Shown piece after piece: positions 43,401 through 50,983 of a stretch of DNA of 64,000 bases. The DNA is from Streptomyces sp. NBC_01754 (GTDB taxonomy: Bacteria > Actinomycetota > Actinomycetes > Streptomycetales > Streptomycetaceae). Location of the stretch: the NCBI RefSeq assembly GCF_035918015.1, contig NZ_CP109132.1:682001-746000 (forward strand), in the 5' to 3' direction. The notes under the pieces are model-generated. The model was not told where the DNA came from. It was given only the letters and a program-made list of their open reading frames with translations, and ran no database searches. Made by a program: the position numbers and the translations under genes. Within the stretch, counting starts at the first letter, position 1. Each line of letters opens with the position of its first letter.

Positions 43401-43555
43401 TCCTCCACGAGCCAGCGCTCGGCCGGAACGTCGGTGATCAGGTCGCGGCCTGTCACGACGGTGTGCCAGAAACCGGGGGCGCCCTGCGGGCCGGGCGTCA
43501 GTGCGCCGACGCCGACGACGGCGATCGGGACCTGTCGGGGGCGGGTGTCGGGCAT
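37487..43555 (-). CDS. PfaA-like iterative synthase: KS-AT-ACP-KR-DH
   Basis: 2022 residues. KS 1-440 has Cys207 in TTDAACASSF and His in EAHGTGTGAGD and SQIGHTKSAAG. AT about 570-880 has FPGQGAQYVGMG and Ser671 in GHSFGE. An Ala/Pro linker leads to one ACP (about 1130-1210) with Ser1170 in LGVDSIKRVEIL. KR about 1480-1730 has ATGGARGVTAA and Tyr in QSDYAMANEVLNH. The C-terminal PS-DH about 1770-2022 keeps His1782 in HAVAGVPVLP and a DGALQ motif. PUFA synthases normally carry several tandem ACPs; here there is only one. The stop is 48 bp from the PfaC-like gene. ATG 43555 is preferred over GTG 43564 because GAGGAAGTGGAG precedes it. Confidence 0.92.
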   Translation of the reverse strand: MPDTRPRQVPIAVVGVGALTPGPQGAPGFWHTVVTGRDLITDVPAERWLVEDYYDPDPTAQDKTYARRGAFLSDVAFDPMAFGVPPSTLAVTDTVQLLALTVAEQVLADVGGLQGADRDRVSVILGAGATELLTHMNARIQRPVWLKALRENGIPEDEAQAVCDSITGHYAPWQESTFPGLLGNVIAGRIANRFDLHGTNHTTDAACASSFAALSAAVSELSLGRSDLVISGGVDASNDVGAFLCFSKTPALSPSGDCRPFSDAADGTMLGEGIAMYALKRLADAERDGDRVYAVVRGIGTSSDGRSGAIYAPVPAGQARALRRTYEEAGYGPETVELVEAHGTGTGAGDAAEFAALRQVYEESGRQDGRWCALGSVKSQIGHTKSAAGAVGLLKSVLALNHKVLPPMIKVDRPDPAMRIDDSPFYVNTRPRPWVRAPGHPRRASVSSFGFGGANFHVTLEEYTPRAGSGARAAERARTAPTELVLFSAPSATALLERKAGGDRSTADLARESQRDFRASDPVRLAIVTDGDDDLAAKLEQAFALIAREPDTAFSSPTGVHYATGAPAVGRIGFLFPGQGAQYVGMGADVAMFSPAAQAVWDRLGSRTFGDRALHRVVFPPPPFGDEERAAQQALLTETDWAQPALAVHSLALLEVLRGLGLSPDCVAGHSFGELVALHAAGALDAESLVGLARRRGELMREAAAVPGAMLAVAAGRAQVEDVVAGAGDVWLANHNAPAQTVISGAAETVRIVEGKLAAEGITTRRLDAATAFHSPVVAPAGEPLSAYLRGLPVTEPRLEVYGNADAAVYPSAPEDIRRRVADHLASPVLFSDEIEAMYAAGVRTFVEVGAGDTLTGLVRQILGDREHLAVALDRRGRDGITSLQDALGRLAVRGVPLDHDDLWASYAPPAAPPEEHKPRMTVQINGKNHGRLYPPAGGADALPAPNPPRHREASPPPAVRIPAPSAAAAAGAAPAPVDQPLPAAPSLAAAPAVPAVPMVPAPLGADAAQWFAAIDSVQRSTAQAHEACQRMLIDSHLAFLRMTETTVTAMLGARGAGQPGTLELFASPGTAAEPAVPPTPVRSAAPPVAVPDVTADTPAVPREPASPQAPPAPSVPQAMSQEMPQDAPRDMSVAEFEELLLSVVAERTGYPVAMLNADMELESDLGVDSIKRVEILSAVRERVGGQPDGDVGELLKLRTLREIVEAFTTATATATAAETATAAETATAITGPVEEPGTGGGVPAPRHEPAGRPALGRLALRALGTPAPGLALAGLGDEPVTVTDDGRGTAELVVARLIDHGFQATVVSRVPAGSRAVVHLGGLAPVGSPEEALELQRDVFRAARSIAPHFATRGGILVTVQDTGGDFGLRGARPERAWLGGIAALARTAAKEWPDAVIKAIDCEYGGRDAGAVAEAIVGELLDGGPSREVGLRADGTRTTPVALPVSAEPALRTAAGAESAVGADPVGGAEPAGGAAPVVGPDSVVVATGGARGVTAAALLDLARTHRPRIVLLGRTEPAEEPPGLGAATDEAALTRALAERSGTAAPAALGAEARRILAVREVLSTQEALERAGSPVRYLPVDVRDGAALHAALEEVRRDWGPITGIVHGAGVLADKLIADKTDEQFDQVLATKVDGVRALLAATEGDPLGMIVLFSSAAAVFGNAGQSDYAMANEVLNHVASAERARRPDCLVRSIAWGPWDGGMVTPALAGHFARAGVALIPAERGAAAFTAELGAAGTDTRVAVAAGDDLGAMAALGGAATAQVRIDAHTHPYLADHAVAGVPVLPVALVLDRFAAAAAAWRPDAGPLVLRDLRVFSKADLPHLDGTGHRFTLRGRPAPTGSPSALEAELLGEGDIPHFRALLDFEGSTPSAWETPRGLTAPQRAETYDGRVLFHGPRFHALRSVHGLGADGAEATVTGLRGLGWCGDHWQLDPAALDGALQLALLWAENALGDATLPMAVAECGVHRRGPVEGTVRCVVRARKVHETGARCDAVLLDADGAPRVELLGVELVRRPS

Positions 43556-43601
43556 GCTCTCCACTTCCTCGGGGTCGGTGCGGTGGGCGCGGGGAGCGCG
43601 G

Positions 43602-45185
43602 TCAGTCCAGGCGGCGGGGGCTGAAGGCGAAGGCCGAGTACGGCACCGGCACGCCGTAGGTGCGGAGTTGGTGCGCGCGGGTGGCCACCGCGGCGCCTTC
43701 GAGCAGGTTGAGCGCGATCTGCACCACGGTCCGGTTCGCCCGCTCCGCCAGAAACCCGCCCGCGGTCCATCGGTTGAACGCGCCCATCGCCGGCCCGCAC
43801 CAGATCTGGTAGTCGCCGCGCCGGTCGGTGTCCCCGTTGATCGCCCAGCGGCTGGAGTTGCCCAGGTACCAGCGGAAGACCAGAGCCATGCGGTGCCTGG
43901 GGTCCCTCTCCGCCCGTTCGACCTCCGCCGGGTCGCGCTGCTGCCAGAACCGCCGGGTCAGCGCCCACACCTCGTCGACCGGGGCTTTGAGCACATCCCG
44001 TTCGATCCTGGTCCGCAGCTGCGGCGGCAGCTCCTCCAGACAGGAGTGGGCGCGGTACGCCTCGTGGAGGAGACCGGCCCGTTGCGCGAACAGGGTGCCC
44101 CGGCGCAGTACCTGGAGCTTGACGCCGAGTTCGAACATGTCGGCGGCGGGCGCCATGGTCACGTCGGCCATGTCGGCTTCGGCGAGCATCGCCTTCGCGT
44201 CGTCCGAGAGGCCGGCTTCCACCGTCACCTGGTTCACCGATCCCGTCACCACGTACGCCGCGCCGAGCGCGAACGCCGAGGCGACCCCGTCCGGTGTGCC
44301 GAGCCCACCGGCGGCACCGATCCTGACCGCCCGGGAGCACCCGTGGCGCCGTGCGAGCTCGTCCCGCAGCAGCAGGATGCGGGGCAGCAGGGCGCCGAGC
44401 GGCCGGTTGTCGGTGTGTCCTCCGCTGTCGGACTCCACCGTGAGGTCCCCGGCCACCGGCACCAGCGCGGCGAGTGCGGCCTCCTCCGCGGTGAGCTCTC
44501 CCCGTTCCACCAGGGGCCGCAGCAGACCGGGCGGCGCCGGAGAGAGGAACCGCGTCGCGACCTCCGGCCGTGACACCTTCGCGAAGATCCGGGTGCGCCG
44601 CACGATCCGTCCGTCCGGGCCCCGGCGCAGACCCGCGGCGGAGCACAGCACCACGGCCGGGGTGAGATCCATGTAGGCCGACACGGAGACGCAGGGAACG
44701 CGGTGTTCCAGGAGGAGCTTGGCGACGCGGTACTCCGCCGCGGGTTCACCCGGCGAATGGATCAGGTTCACGCCCCAGTTCGGCAGTCCGGCCAGTTCGG
44801 CGGCCAAGGCGCGTACCGCTCGCTCCACCTCCGGGTACCCGAGACCGCCGGCGCCGAAGAAGCCGAGCATCTCGGCCCGGGCCATCGCCGCCACCATCCG
44901 CGTCGTGGCGATCCCGTTCGCCATCTCCCCCGCCACGTAGGGGAAGCGGACTCCGTGTGCCTCGCAGAAGGTCCGCCCGCCCAGCCACTCCGGATACAGC
45001 GGCGGCAGGGTGCCGACGACGTCTCCCACCGGCCTGGCGCCCGTGACCACGCCCAGCTCCCCGTCTGTGGGGCCCGCGACGATGTGCGCGTGGTCCCGGA
45101 TCTGCCGGGCACAGACCGCGATCTGCTCCGGCGAGAAGGCCGGCGCAGTGGTGACGGACCCCTCAGGGCATGCCAGTACGGACAA
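43602..45185 (-). CDS. PfaD-family trans-acting enoyl reductase
   Basis: 527 residues, FMN-binding TIM barrel of the PfaD/2-nitropropane dioxygenase group. Motifs in order: GGRTFCEAHGVRFPYVAGEMANGIAT, FFGAGGLGYPEVERAV, GVNLIHSPGEPAAEYRVAKLLLEH, VESDSGGHTDNRPL (catalytic His region), IGAAGGLGTPDGVASAFALGAAYVVTGS and a long helical C-terminus (HRMALVFRWYLGNSSRWA). PfaD reduces enoyl intermediates bound to the PfaA ACP and sets which double bonds stay. TTG 45185 is chosen because AGGAAG sits seven bases upstream; an in-frame GTG at 45221 has no ribosome site. Confidence 0.93.
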   Translation of the reverse strand: MSVLACPEGSVTTAPAFSPEQIAVCARQIRDHAHIVAGPTDGELGVVTGARPVGDVVGTLPPLYPEWLGGRTFCEAHGVRFPYVAGEMANGIATTRMVAAMARAEMLGFFGAGGLGYPEVERAVRALAAELAGLPNWGVNLIHSPGEPAAEYRVAKLLLEHRVPCVSVSAYMDLTPAVVLCSAAGLRRGPDGRIVRRTRIFAKVSRPEVATRFLSPAPPGLLRPLVERGELTAEEAALAALVPVAGDLTVESDSGGHTDNRPLGALLPRILLLRDELARRHGCSRAVRIGAAGGLGTPDGVASAFALGAAYVVTGSVNQVTVEAGLSDDAKAMLAEADMADVTMAPAADMFELGVKLQVLRRGTLFAQRAGLLHEAYRAHSCLEELPPQLRTRIERDVLKAPVDEVWALTRRFWQQRDPAEVERAERDPRHRMALVFRWYLGNSSRWAINGDTDRRGDYQIWCGPAMGAFNRWTAGGFLAERANRTVVQIALNLLEGAAVATRAHQLRTYGVPVPYSAFAFSPRRLD

Positions 45186-45277
45186 GGGTGGACTTCCTGT
45201 CAGGAGATGGACGGACACGACACACCGTGCCGGGGACGCGGGCCGCGAGGCGGTGACGGATGAGGGCGGGGGCGTTC

Positions 45278-46399
45278 TCAGGCGGCGGATGCGGCCTGAC
45301 GGGCACTCGGCACCACGCTCAGGCCCGCGCTCAGGTAGTCGATGTCGACGTGGATGCCGGAGGGAGCGGAGCCCAGCAGCGTGCGCACGCGGGTGTCGTC
45401 GAAACGGCGGCGATGGCCGAGGTAGGGCGTGAACCCGGGGTAGAGATCCGAGAGCGCTTCCAGTGGGGTCGGATCGTCCGGTTCCTTCTCCACGATCCGG
45501 AGCTTCACCGGCGCGAGCCGCTCCACCAGCGCCGCGAGGACGGTGATCGCGACGTCGTGCTCGTGGACGACGTGGTAGGTGCGGACCGGAGCCGAGGGGG
45601 AACGGTCCGCCAACCGGACCATGACGGCGGCCGCGTGTTCCACGGGCATCAGGTTCAGGTGTCCCCGGAGGTGGCCCTTGATCCGTACCACCGGCCGTGC
45701 CTCGTCGGGCACGTCCGCTCCGGCGAGGTCGGCGCCGCGCAGCGCGGACGTCGCGATCCTGGTGATGAACTGAAGGGGATGCGCGGGGAGTTCCGGGTCG
45801 GCAGGCAGGTCCGTGACCAGGATGCTCGGCCGGAGGATCACGACGGGCCGCCCGTGGGCCCGTGACCACGCGCGTACTACGACCTCGGCCTCGTACTTGG
45901 ACCGCTCGTAGCCGTTCTCGAAGCCGTGGGTGTCGTCCAGTTCGTCTTCGTAGCGCACGCCTTCTCGGAGCGCCCCGCCGACGAAGGCGGTGCTGATGTG
46001 GTGGACCGCCGGCTCACGGGCACCGGCGGCGGCCAGCTCCAGCACGTTGCGGGTGCCTTCGACGTTCACCCGGCGCAGATTCACCAGGTCGTCGTCCAGG
46101 TCGATGTTGCCCGCACTGTGCCAGATCACGTCCAGCTCGTCCGCGAGCCGCCCGAACACGTCGCCGGACAGTCCCAGCCGCGGCTGTGCGAGATCGGTCT
46201 CCACGACACGCAGCCTGCTGGGGAGGTCAGCGACCAGCTCGGCCGGAGCGTCGGTCAGTTCCATGAACCGGGTGATCCGCCTCAGGGCATCCCCTGACCC
46301 CGCGTGGGCGAGGACCGTCAGGGAGCCGTGCTGACGGAGCAGTTCACGGGTGAGGCGAAGCCCGAGGAAACCGGTGGCTCCGGTGAGAGCGACGCGCAC
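45278..46399 (-). CDS. thioester-reductase-type SDR (reductive release enzyme)
   Basis: 373 residues, extended SDR. NADP-binding motif VALTGATGFLGLRLTREL is at the start. VIWHSAGNIDLDDDLVNLRRVNVEGTRNVLELA is the typical thioester-reductase/NAD_binding_4 segment. It is followed by HHISTAFVGG and the YERSKYEAE active site. It is free-standing, without the A-T domains of carboxylate reductases, so it must take acyl chains from another ACP. In context it would reduce the synthase-bound acyl thioester to aldehyde or alcohol, like HglB-type reductases in heterocyst lipid synthesis. GTG 46399 is supported by GGAG ten bases upstream and by the Rossmann motif starting at residue 3. Confidence 0.85.
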   Translation of the reverse strand: MRVALTGATGFLGLRLTRELLRQHGSLTVLAHAGSGDALRRITRFMELTDAPAELVADLPSRLRVVETDLAQPRLGLSGDVFGRLADELDVIWHSAGNIDLDDDLVNLRRVNVEGTRNVLELAAAGAREPAVHHISTAFVGGALREGVRYEDELDDTHGFENGYERSKYEAEVVVRAWSRAHGRPVVILRPSILVTDLPADPELPAHPLQFITRIATSALRGADLAGADVPDEARPVVRIKGHLRGHLNLMPVEHAAAVMVRLADRSPSAPVRTYHVVHEHDVAITVLAALVERLAPVKLRIVEKEPDDPTPLEALSDLYPGFTPYLGHRRRFDDTRVRTLLGSAPSGIHVDIDYLSAGLSVVPSARQAASAA

Positions 46400-46591
46400 T
46401 TTTCGTAACTCCAGGGTTTCGGAGGAGGGAGGCTGGTTGCCATGTCGTGGTACGCCTTGGAGCGACCGGAACCGTTCCGTGCGTACCGGCGGTCCGACGG
46501 AGCACACTCCCGTGACCTCCGGAACGCCCCAACTCACCCTGTCCCGCCCCATAACCAGCCCCAACGAGCCACCCCCGCCGAGGACACGGGC

Positions 46592-47839
46592 TCAGACGTA
46601 CGGTGACTCCGCGCGGATCGCTCGGAGCGCCTGGTCCCAGAGACCGGGCAGTGTGCCGACCGACGGCATCGACGTGTGCGCTCCGAACGCGACCCTGGCC
46701 CGGCCTCCGTAGGACCACAGCGTGCACGACAGCGCGTGCCCCGGGTACGTGGGCACGGCGGGGACGAGGTCCAGGACCGGGGCACCGGCGAAGGACAACG
46801 GGTGCCGGGAGCGGATCGAGGAGACCACGGCCCGGCAGCACGTGCCCGAGCTGATGCGGCCGCCGAGGAGGAATCCCGCCCGGAACGGTGTCGTCCGCCG
46901 GATCGTCACGTCCAGGGCCGCCCGGAACCCCGGCCGCCGCCATGCCCTCATCTGCGCGGTCACCTCGCGGAGCACCCGGTCCGGGGGGCCGGTGGGCAGG
47001 GCCAGGCGCAGGGGCGCGAAGTGATTGCCGAGAGTGCGCTGTTCACCGGGCTCGCGCATGTCCATGGGGACCAGGGCGTGTACCCGCCGGTCACCCGGCA
47101 GGGGCCACCAGGCGTCGGCCGCCAGCGCGAAGGCGGCCGCGAGGACCTGGGACACCGTACTGCCGCCGGGCACCCCGAGGTCCGCCACGTCCACCGGGCC
47201 GGTCACGGCGTAGGTGGCGCTGCCCGGGCGTACGGCGGACACCCGGGCGGGCCAGGGGGAGGTGGGCCGCGCGGCCCCGAGCACGGAGGCGGCCGCGGAC
47301 GGGATGTGCCGGAACCCCGGCCGCACCGCATCGCTGAACAGCGTGCGGCGCCGGGAGGCCGGGCTGTGGCCGAAGAGCTGGTCCAGGGTGTGGGTGATGG
47401 CCCCGCCGTCCATCTGCGTGTGGTGGACACGGAAGACCAGCGCCCAGCGCCCGGCCGCGAAGCCGGTGGCCACGAGCACGTCCCACATCGGCCCGCCGGC
47501 GGGGCCCACGGGCGGCAGCAGGCGTACTTCCCGCATCAGGGCGTCCAGCCCCGACTCACCGGGCCGCAGGTCCAGGCGCAGCGGGGCGACGTGGTCGTCG
47601 GCCCGTACCTCCTGGGGCTGCCAGCCGGGACGGCCGCCGCGTTCGGCGTAGCGGTGCCACAGCCCCGGGACCCGGTGCAGGCGCCGGCCGATGTGGTCGG
47701 CGACCGCGCCCGCTTCGGGCACGTCGCCCTCCAGGACGAGGGCGGCGGAGATGTACAACTGCGCGGCGTGCTCCAGCGGTGCCATCGCCATCAGCACGGC
47801 GTCACCGACCTGTGCCGCGGCCGTCGTCCCTGAGCGCAT
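46592..47839 (-). CDS. WS/DGAT-like acyltransferase (wax ester synthase family)
   Basis: 415 residues, condensation-domain fold. The active-site motif HHTQMDG (His139-His140, Asp144) matches the HHxxxDG of wax ester synthase/diacylglycerol acyltransferases. Further family features are an N-terminal GDAVLMAMAPLEHAAQLYISAALVLEG, the ALVPMDMREPGEQRTLGNHFAPLRLALP segment, and a C-terminal LSCTLWSYGGRARVAFGAHTSMP. It would join the acyl chain to an alcohol. It is the first gene of the five-gene operon, with 192 bp before the reductase gene. ATG 47839 has AAGGA upstream. Distance from classical WS/DGAT is large, so the acceptor could be different. Confidence 0.78.
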   Translation of the reverse strand: MRSGTTAAAQVGDAVLMAMAPLEHAAQLYISAALVLEGDVPEAGAVADHIGRRLHRVPGLWHRYAERGGRPGWQPQEVRADDHVAPLRLDLRPGESGLDALMREVRLLPPVGPAGGPMWDVLVATGFAAGRWALVFRVHHTQMDGGAITHTLDQLFGHSPASRRRTLFSDAVRPGFRHIPSAAASVLGAARPTSPWPARVSAVRPGSATYAVTGPVDVADLGVPGGSTVSQVLAAAFALAADAWWPLPGDRRVHALVPMDMREPGEQRTLGNHFAPLRLALPTGPPDRVLREVTAQMRAWRRPGFRAALDVTIRRTTPFRAGFLLGGRISSGTCCRAVVSSIRSRHPLSFAGAPVLDLVPAVPTYPGHALSCTLWSYGGRARVAFGAHTSMPSVGTLPGLWDQALRAIRAESPYV

Positions 47840-48375
47840 CTGTCCTTGTGTCCTGTTCTGTGAGGCAGTGAGGCGGGGTCCCGCACGTGCGGCCCCGCCG
47901 GGCACGGACGCCGGGTGTCCGGACGACGACCGTCCAAGGGCCGGGCCCGTGTCCGGCGGCGGGACGCTTCGCCGGAGTGCGGCCGTCCCCTCCGTCGGGG
48001 TACCGCGCGCACGCCCCCACACGATCACGTGGGCAGACGGGCCGCACCGTCCGACGGCGGAAAGATCACTCGTTCCGTTGATGTGCGCTACAGGTGAAGG
48101 GCACGGCGGGCACGGGTGGGGTCACACGGGTGGAGTCAGGGGGCCCGGGTGGGCACGACCCTCGGCCAGAACTCGTGCCGTCCGTACGACCGTTCCCTTC
48201 GGATACCGCTCAGTCGAATTCAGCTGCGAGGCATTCGGTTCAGCTGATGGAAAGGCGGACGTTCCACCGGTTCCCTGCTGTCGGAGCCCGGGTACCCGTG
48301 AGACCGGACCGATTATCCGGTGGTGCGGCGTGGTATCTGACGGGGCGTTCGGTGGGTGGATCATAGTGGGACGCT
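47840..48375. other. divergent intergenic region between the lipid operon and the BCCT transporter
   Basis: No supported gene in 536 bp. It must hold the promoter of the minus-strand lipid operon and that of the plus-strand BCCT gene. Near the operon start, 47872-47899 is an imperfect GC palindrome centred on cgcacgtgcg. Near the transporter, the octamer ttcagctg occurs at 48219 and 48239. Confidence 0.5.
48219..48246. promoter_or_regulatory. direct repeat ttcagctg, 20-bp spacing, upstream of BCCT gene
   Basis: Octamers at 48219-48226 and 48239-48246 lie two helical turns apart, about 130 bp before the BCCT start codon. This spacing suits a regulator binding as a tandem pair. No regulator is identified. 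Confidence 0.3.
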
Positions 48376-50106
48376 ATGAGCACCACCGAAACCGCTGATC
48401 CGTCTCCGGAAAGCCCCGATCCGCACTCGCCCGGTACTCCGGGCAGTGCCTCACGACCGGACGGTGTGGTCGTCGGCATCGGTATTGCCGGGATCGCCGC
48501 CGTCGTCCTGTGGGCGAGCCTGGGGAAGGCGTCGTTCCAGGGTTTCTCCGCCGATGCTCTGCCGTGGGTGCTGAAGAACTTCGCCTGGCTGTTCGTGGTG
48601 GCGGCGGACGTCTTCCTCATTCTGTGCATCGGCATCGCCTTCAGCCGCTTCGGCCGCATCCGTCTCGGACGCGACGCCGACGAGAAACCCGAATTCACCG
48701 ACTTCGCCTGGGTGTCGATGATGTTCGCCGCGGGCATGGGGATCGGCCTGATCTTCTACGGTGTGGGAGAGCCGGTCACCCACTACCTGAAGCCACCGCC
48801 CTCCACGGGTGTCAGGGCCGGCACCCCGGAGGCCGCGGGGACGGCCCTGGAGTTCTCCTTCTTCCACTGGACGCTGACCCCCTGGGCCATCTACGGGGTC
48901 GTCGGTCTCTCACTCGCGTACACCACGTTCCGCAGGGGACGGGGCAACCGCCTGAGTGCGGTCTTCGTACCGCTGATCGGCGAGCGGCTGGCCGACGGCG
49001 TTCCGGGGCGCCTGCTCGACCTCCTGGCCGTCTTCGCCACCGTGTTCGGCACCGCCACCAGCCTCGGAGTGGGGGCACTCCAGATCGCCACGGGACTGCA
49101 CCTGACCGCGGGAGTCCCCGACACCACCGGTCTTCAGCTGGTCATCATCGCCGCCCTGGGATCGGCATTCGTCGCGTCGGCCTTCACCGGGCTGCACGGA
49201 GGAGTGAAGTGGCTCAGTTCGGTGAACCTGGTGATGGCCGCCGTCTTGATGGTCTTCATCTTCGTCGTGGGCCCCACCGTTTACATTCTCAACGTCATCC
49301 CCTCCAGTGTGGGCGGCTATCTGAACAACCTCATCCCGATGGCGAGCCGCACCGGCGCTTTCACGAACGGCGCGTGGCTCGGACAATGGACGATCTTCTA
49401 CTGGGCCTGGTGGCTCTCCTGGGCGCCCTTCGTCGGAACCTTCATCGCCAGGATCTCCAGGGGCCGCACCATCCGTGAATTCCTTCTCACGGTGCTGCTG
49501 ATTCCCTCCGGCGCCTCCGCCATCTGGTTCTGTGTCCTCGGAGGCACCGGAATCCGCCTCGACGAGACCGGCGTCGTCGACATGGCGAAGAAGGAGGCCC
49601 AGGGCACCGAGTCCACCCTTTTCGCCATGCTCGACGCCCTGCCGGTCACGACGATCACCTCATGGTTCGCCATGATCCTGATCATGACGTACTTCATCAC
49701 CAGCGCCGACTCCGCCTCCCTGGTGATGGGTTCCCTCACCAGCCGCGGCGCCCTGAACCCCCGCGCCTGGCTCAACGTCACCTGGGGCATCCTGATGGGC
49801 GCCGTCGCCGCCGCCCTCCTCATCGCGGGCGGACTGGACTCCCTCCAGTCCGCGACCATCCTCGTCGCCCTGCCCTTCGTCGTCGTCATGCTCGGGCTGT
49901 GCTGGGCGACCGTTCGCGAACTCCGCGAGGACCCGAGCGCGGGCCCTCCTCGCAGCCAGGCCCTCCACGGCCTGCGTGACGCCGTCCGGAAGATGGTCGG
50001 TGAGACCATGTCCGAGGGCCCCTCCTCCGTCACCGCCCATCCCCGCCTTCGCCGTGTTGCCAGAAGCCGGGCCCAGGAGAGGGACGGGGACGGCAAGGAG
50101 GAGTAG
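48376..50106 (+). CDS. BCCT-family betaine/choline/carnitine transporter
   Basis: 576 residues, 12 membrane helices between a short acidic N-terminus and a 60-residue charged C-terminal tail. Family signatures: helix 3 MMFAAGMGIGLIFYGVGEPVTHY, WTLTPWAIYGVVGLSLAY, and the substrate-site helix IFYWAWWLSWAPFVGTFIARISRGRTIREF with its tryptophans. Late helices FITSADSASLVMGSLTS and LPFVVVMLGLCWATVRELRED are also present. The GMGIGL glycine motif (not GMGAGL) resembles sodium-coupled betaine carriers. The charged C-terminus is the usual osmosensor in BetP-like members. It is a single gene with no visible terminator. Confidence 0.95.
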   Translation: MSTTETADPSPESPDPHSPGTPGSASRPDGVVVGIGIAGIAAVVLWASLGKASFQGFSADALPWVLKNFAWLFVVAADVFLILCIGIAFSRFGRIRLGRDADEKPEFTDFAWVSMMFAAGMGIGLIFYGVGEPVTHYLKPPPSTGVRAGTPEAAGTALEFSFFHWTLTPWAIYGVVGLSLAYTTFRRGRGNRLSAVFVPLIGERLADGVPGRLLDLLAVFATVFGTATSLGVGALQIATGLHLTAGVPDTTGLQLVIIAALGSAFVASAFTGLHGGVKWLSSVNLVMAAVLMVFIFVVGPTVYILNVIPSSVGGYLNNLIPMASRTGAFTNGAWLGQWTIFYWAWWLSWAPFVGTFIARISRGRTIREFLLTVLLIPSGASAIWFCVLGGTGIRLDETGVVDMAKKEAQGTESTLFAMLDALPVTTITSWFAMILIMTYFITSADSASLVMGSLTSRGALNPRAWLNVTWGILMGAVAAALLIAGGLDSLQSATILVALPFVVVMLGLCWATVRELREDPSAGPPRSQALHGLRDAVRKMVGETMSEGPSSVTAHPRLRRVARSRAQERDGDGKEE

Positions 50107-50261
50107 AGGTCCGGCGGATCATGCGCTTTCGCATCCGCCGTGGCGCTCCGGTCGTTCTCCGGGTCCCTCAGGGATCCCGACCGGGCCTGACGGCCGCTGT
50201 GGGAGCCGTCGGTGTCCACCAGTGTGCGGGGTTCAAAGGCGACCATCGGAGAATGACCGGC

Positions 50262-50870
50262 ATGACACGTCTTCGGGCTCCCTTCGGCAGGTGGGATCCC
50301 GCCTCTCTGAGCGAAGTCGTCGCGAGGTTCTCCGGCTTGGAGCCCTGGTGGGTGGCTGGTGGCTTCGCGATCGAACTCGCGGTGGGCCGTGAGATCCGGA
50401 GCCATGACGACATCGACGTCCTGCTGCTGAGGCGTGATCAGCTCATGGTCCAGCAGGCTCTGCCGGACTGGCAGTGGTGGGCCGCCGATCCGCCGGGAAG
50501 CCTGCGTCCGTGGGCGTCGGGCGAGATCCTGCCCCTGGGAGTCCACGACATCTGGTGCCGACCCGGGCCCGACGATCCCTGGCGCATCCAGATCATGATC
50601 GACGAGTCCCACGGTCAGGAATGGGTGTCACGGCGCGACTTCCAGGTGCGTAGGCCGATCAGCACGCTGGGGACGACCTCGGCTGCCGGAGTGCCTTTTG
50701 TCGCCCCTGACGTGCAGCTCTACTACAAGGCCAAGACACCCCGGCCCAAGGACGAAGAGGACTTCGACGCCGCGCTGCCCGTGCTCACGGATCAGCAGCG
50801 GCGCCGGCTCGTCGACGCGATCTCCAAGACGTACGGACCTCACCCCTGGGTCGAGCGCCTCCAGATGTGA
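50262..50870 (+). CDS. nucleotidyltransferase-domain protein, aminoglycoside 2''-adenylyltransferase-like
   Basis: 202 residues. The Pol-beta-type core is visible: PWWVAGGFAIELAVGREIRSHDDIDVLLLRRDQ, where AGG and HDDID are the nucleotide/metal motif, and a third carboxylate probably lies in IQIMIDE. The C-terminal half includes VQLYYKAKTPRPKDEEDFDAALPVL. This is the pattern of the aminoglycoside-2''-adenylyltransferase family, most members of which have no proven resistance activity. ATG 50262 is chosen because GGAGA is ten bases upstream; ATG 50253 is also possible. Confidence 0.75.
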   Translation: MTRLRAPFGRWDPASLSEVVARFSGLEPWWVAGGFAIELAVGREIRSHDDIDVLLLRRDQLMVQQALPDWQWWAADPPGSLRPWASGEILPLGVHDIWCRPGPDDPWRIQIMIDESHGQEWVSRRDFQVRRPISTLGTTSAAGVPFVAPDVQLYYKAKTPRPKDEEDFDAALPVLTDQQRRRLVDAISKTYGPHPWVERLQM

Positions 50871-50983
50871 CCTCAGCCGATCACCGACCGCCTGTGGCGC
50901 CCAGACACAGCAGAACGTCTCCGAGTGCGGGCGACGCCGCAGCCGCCCCGTCTCGCGGACGATCCGGCCGCTATCGTCGCCAG

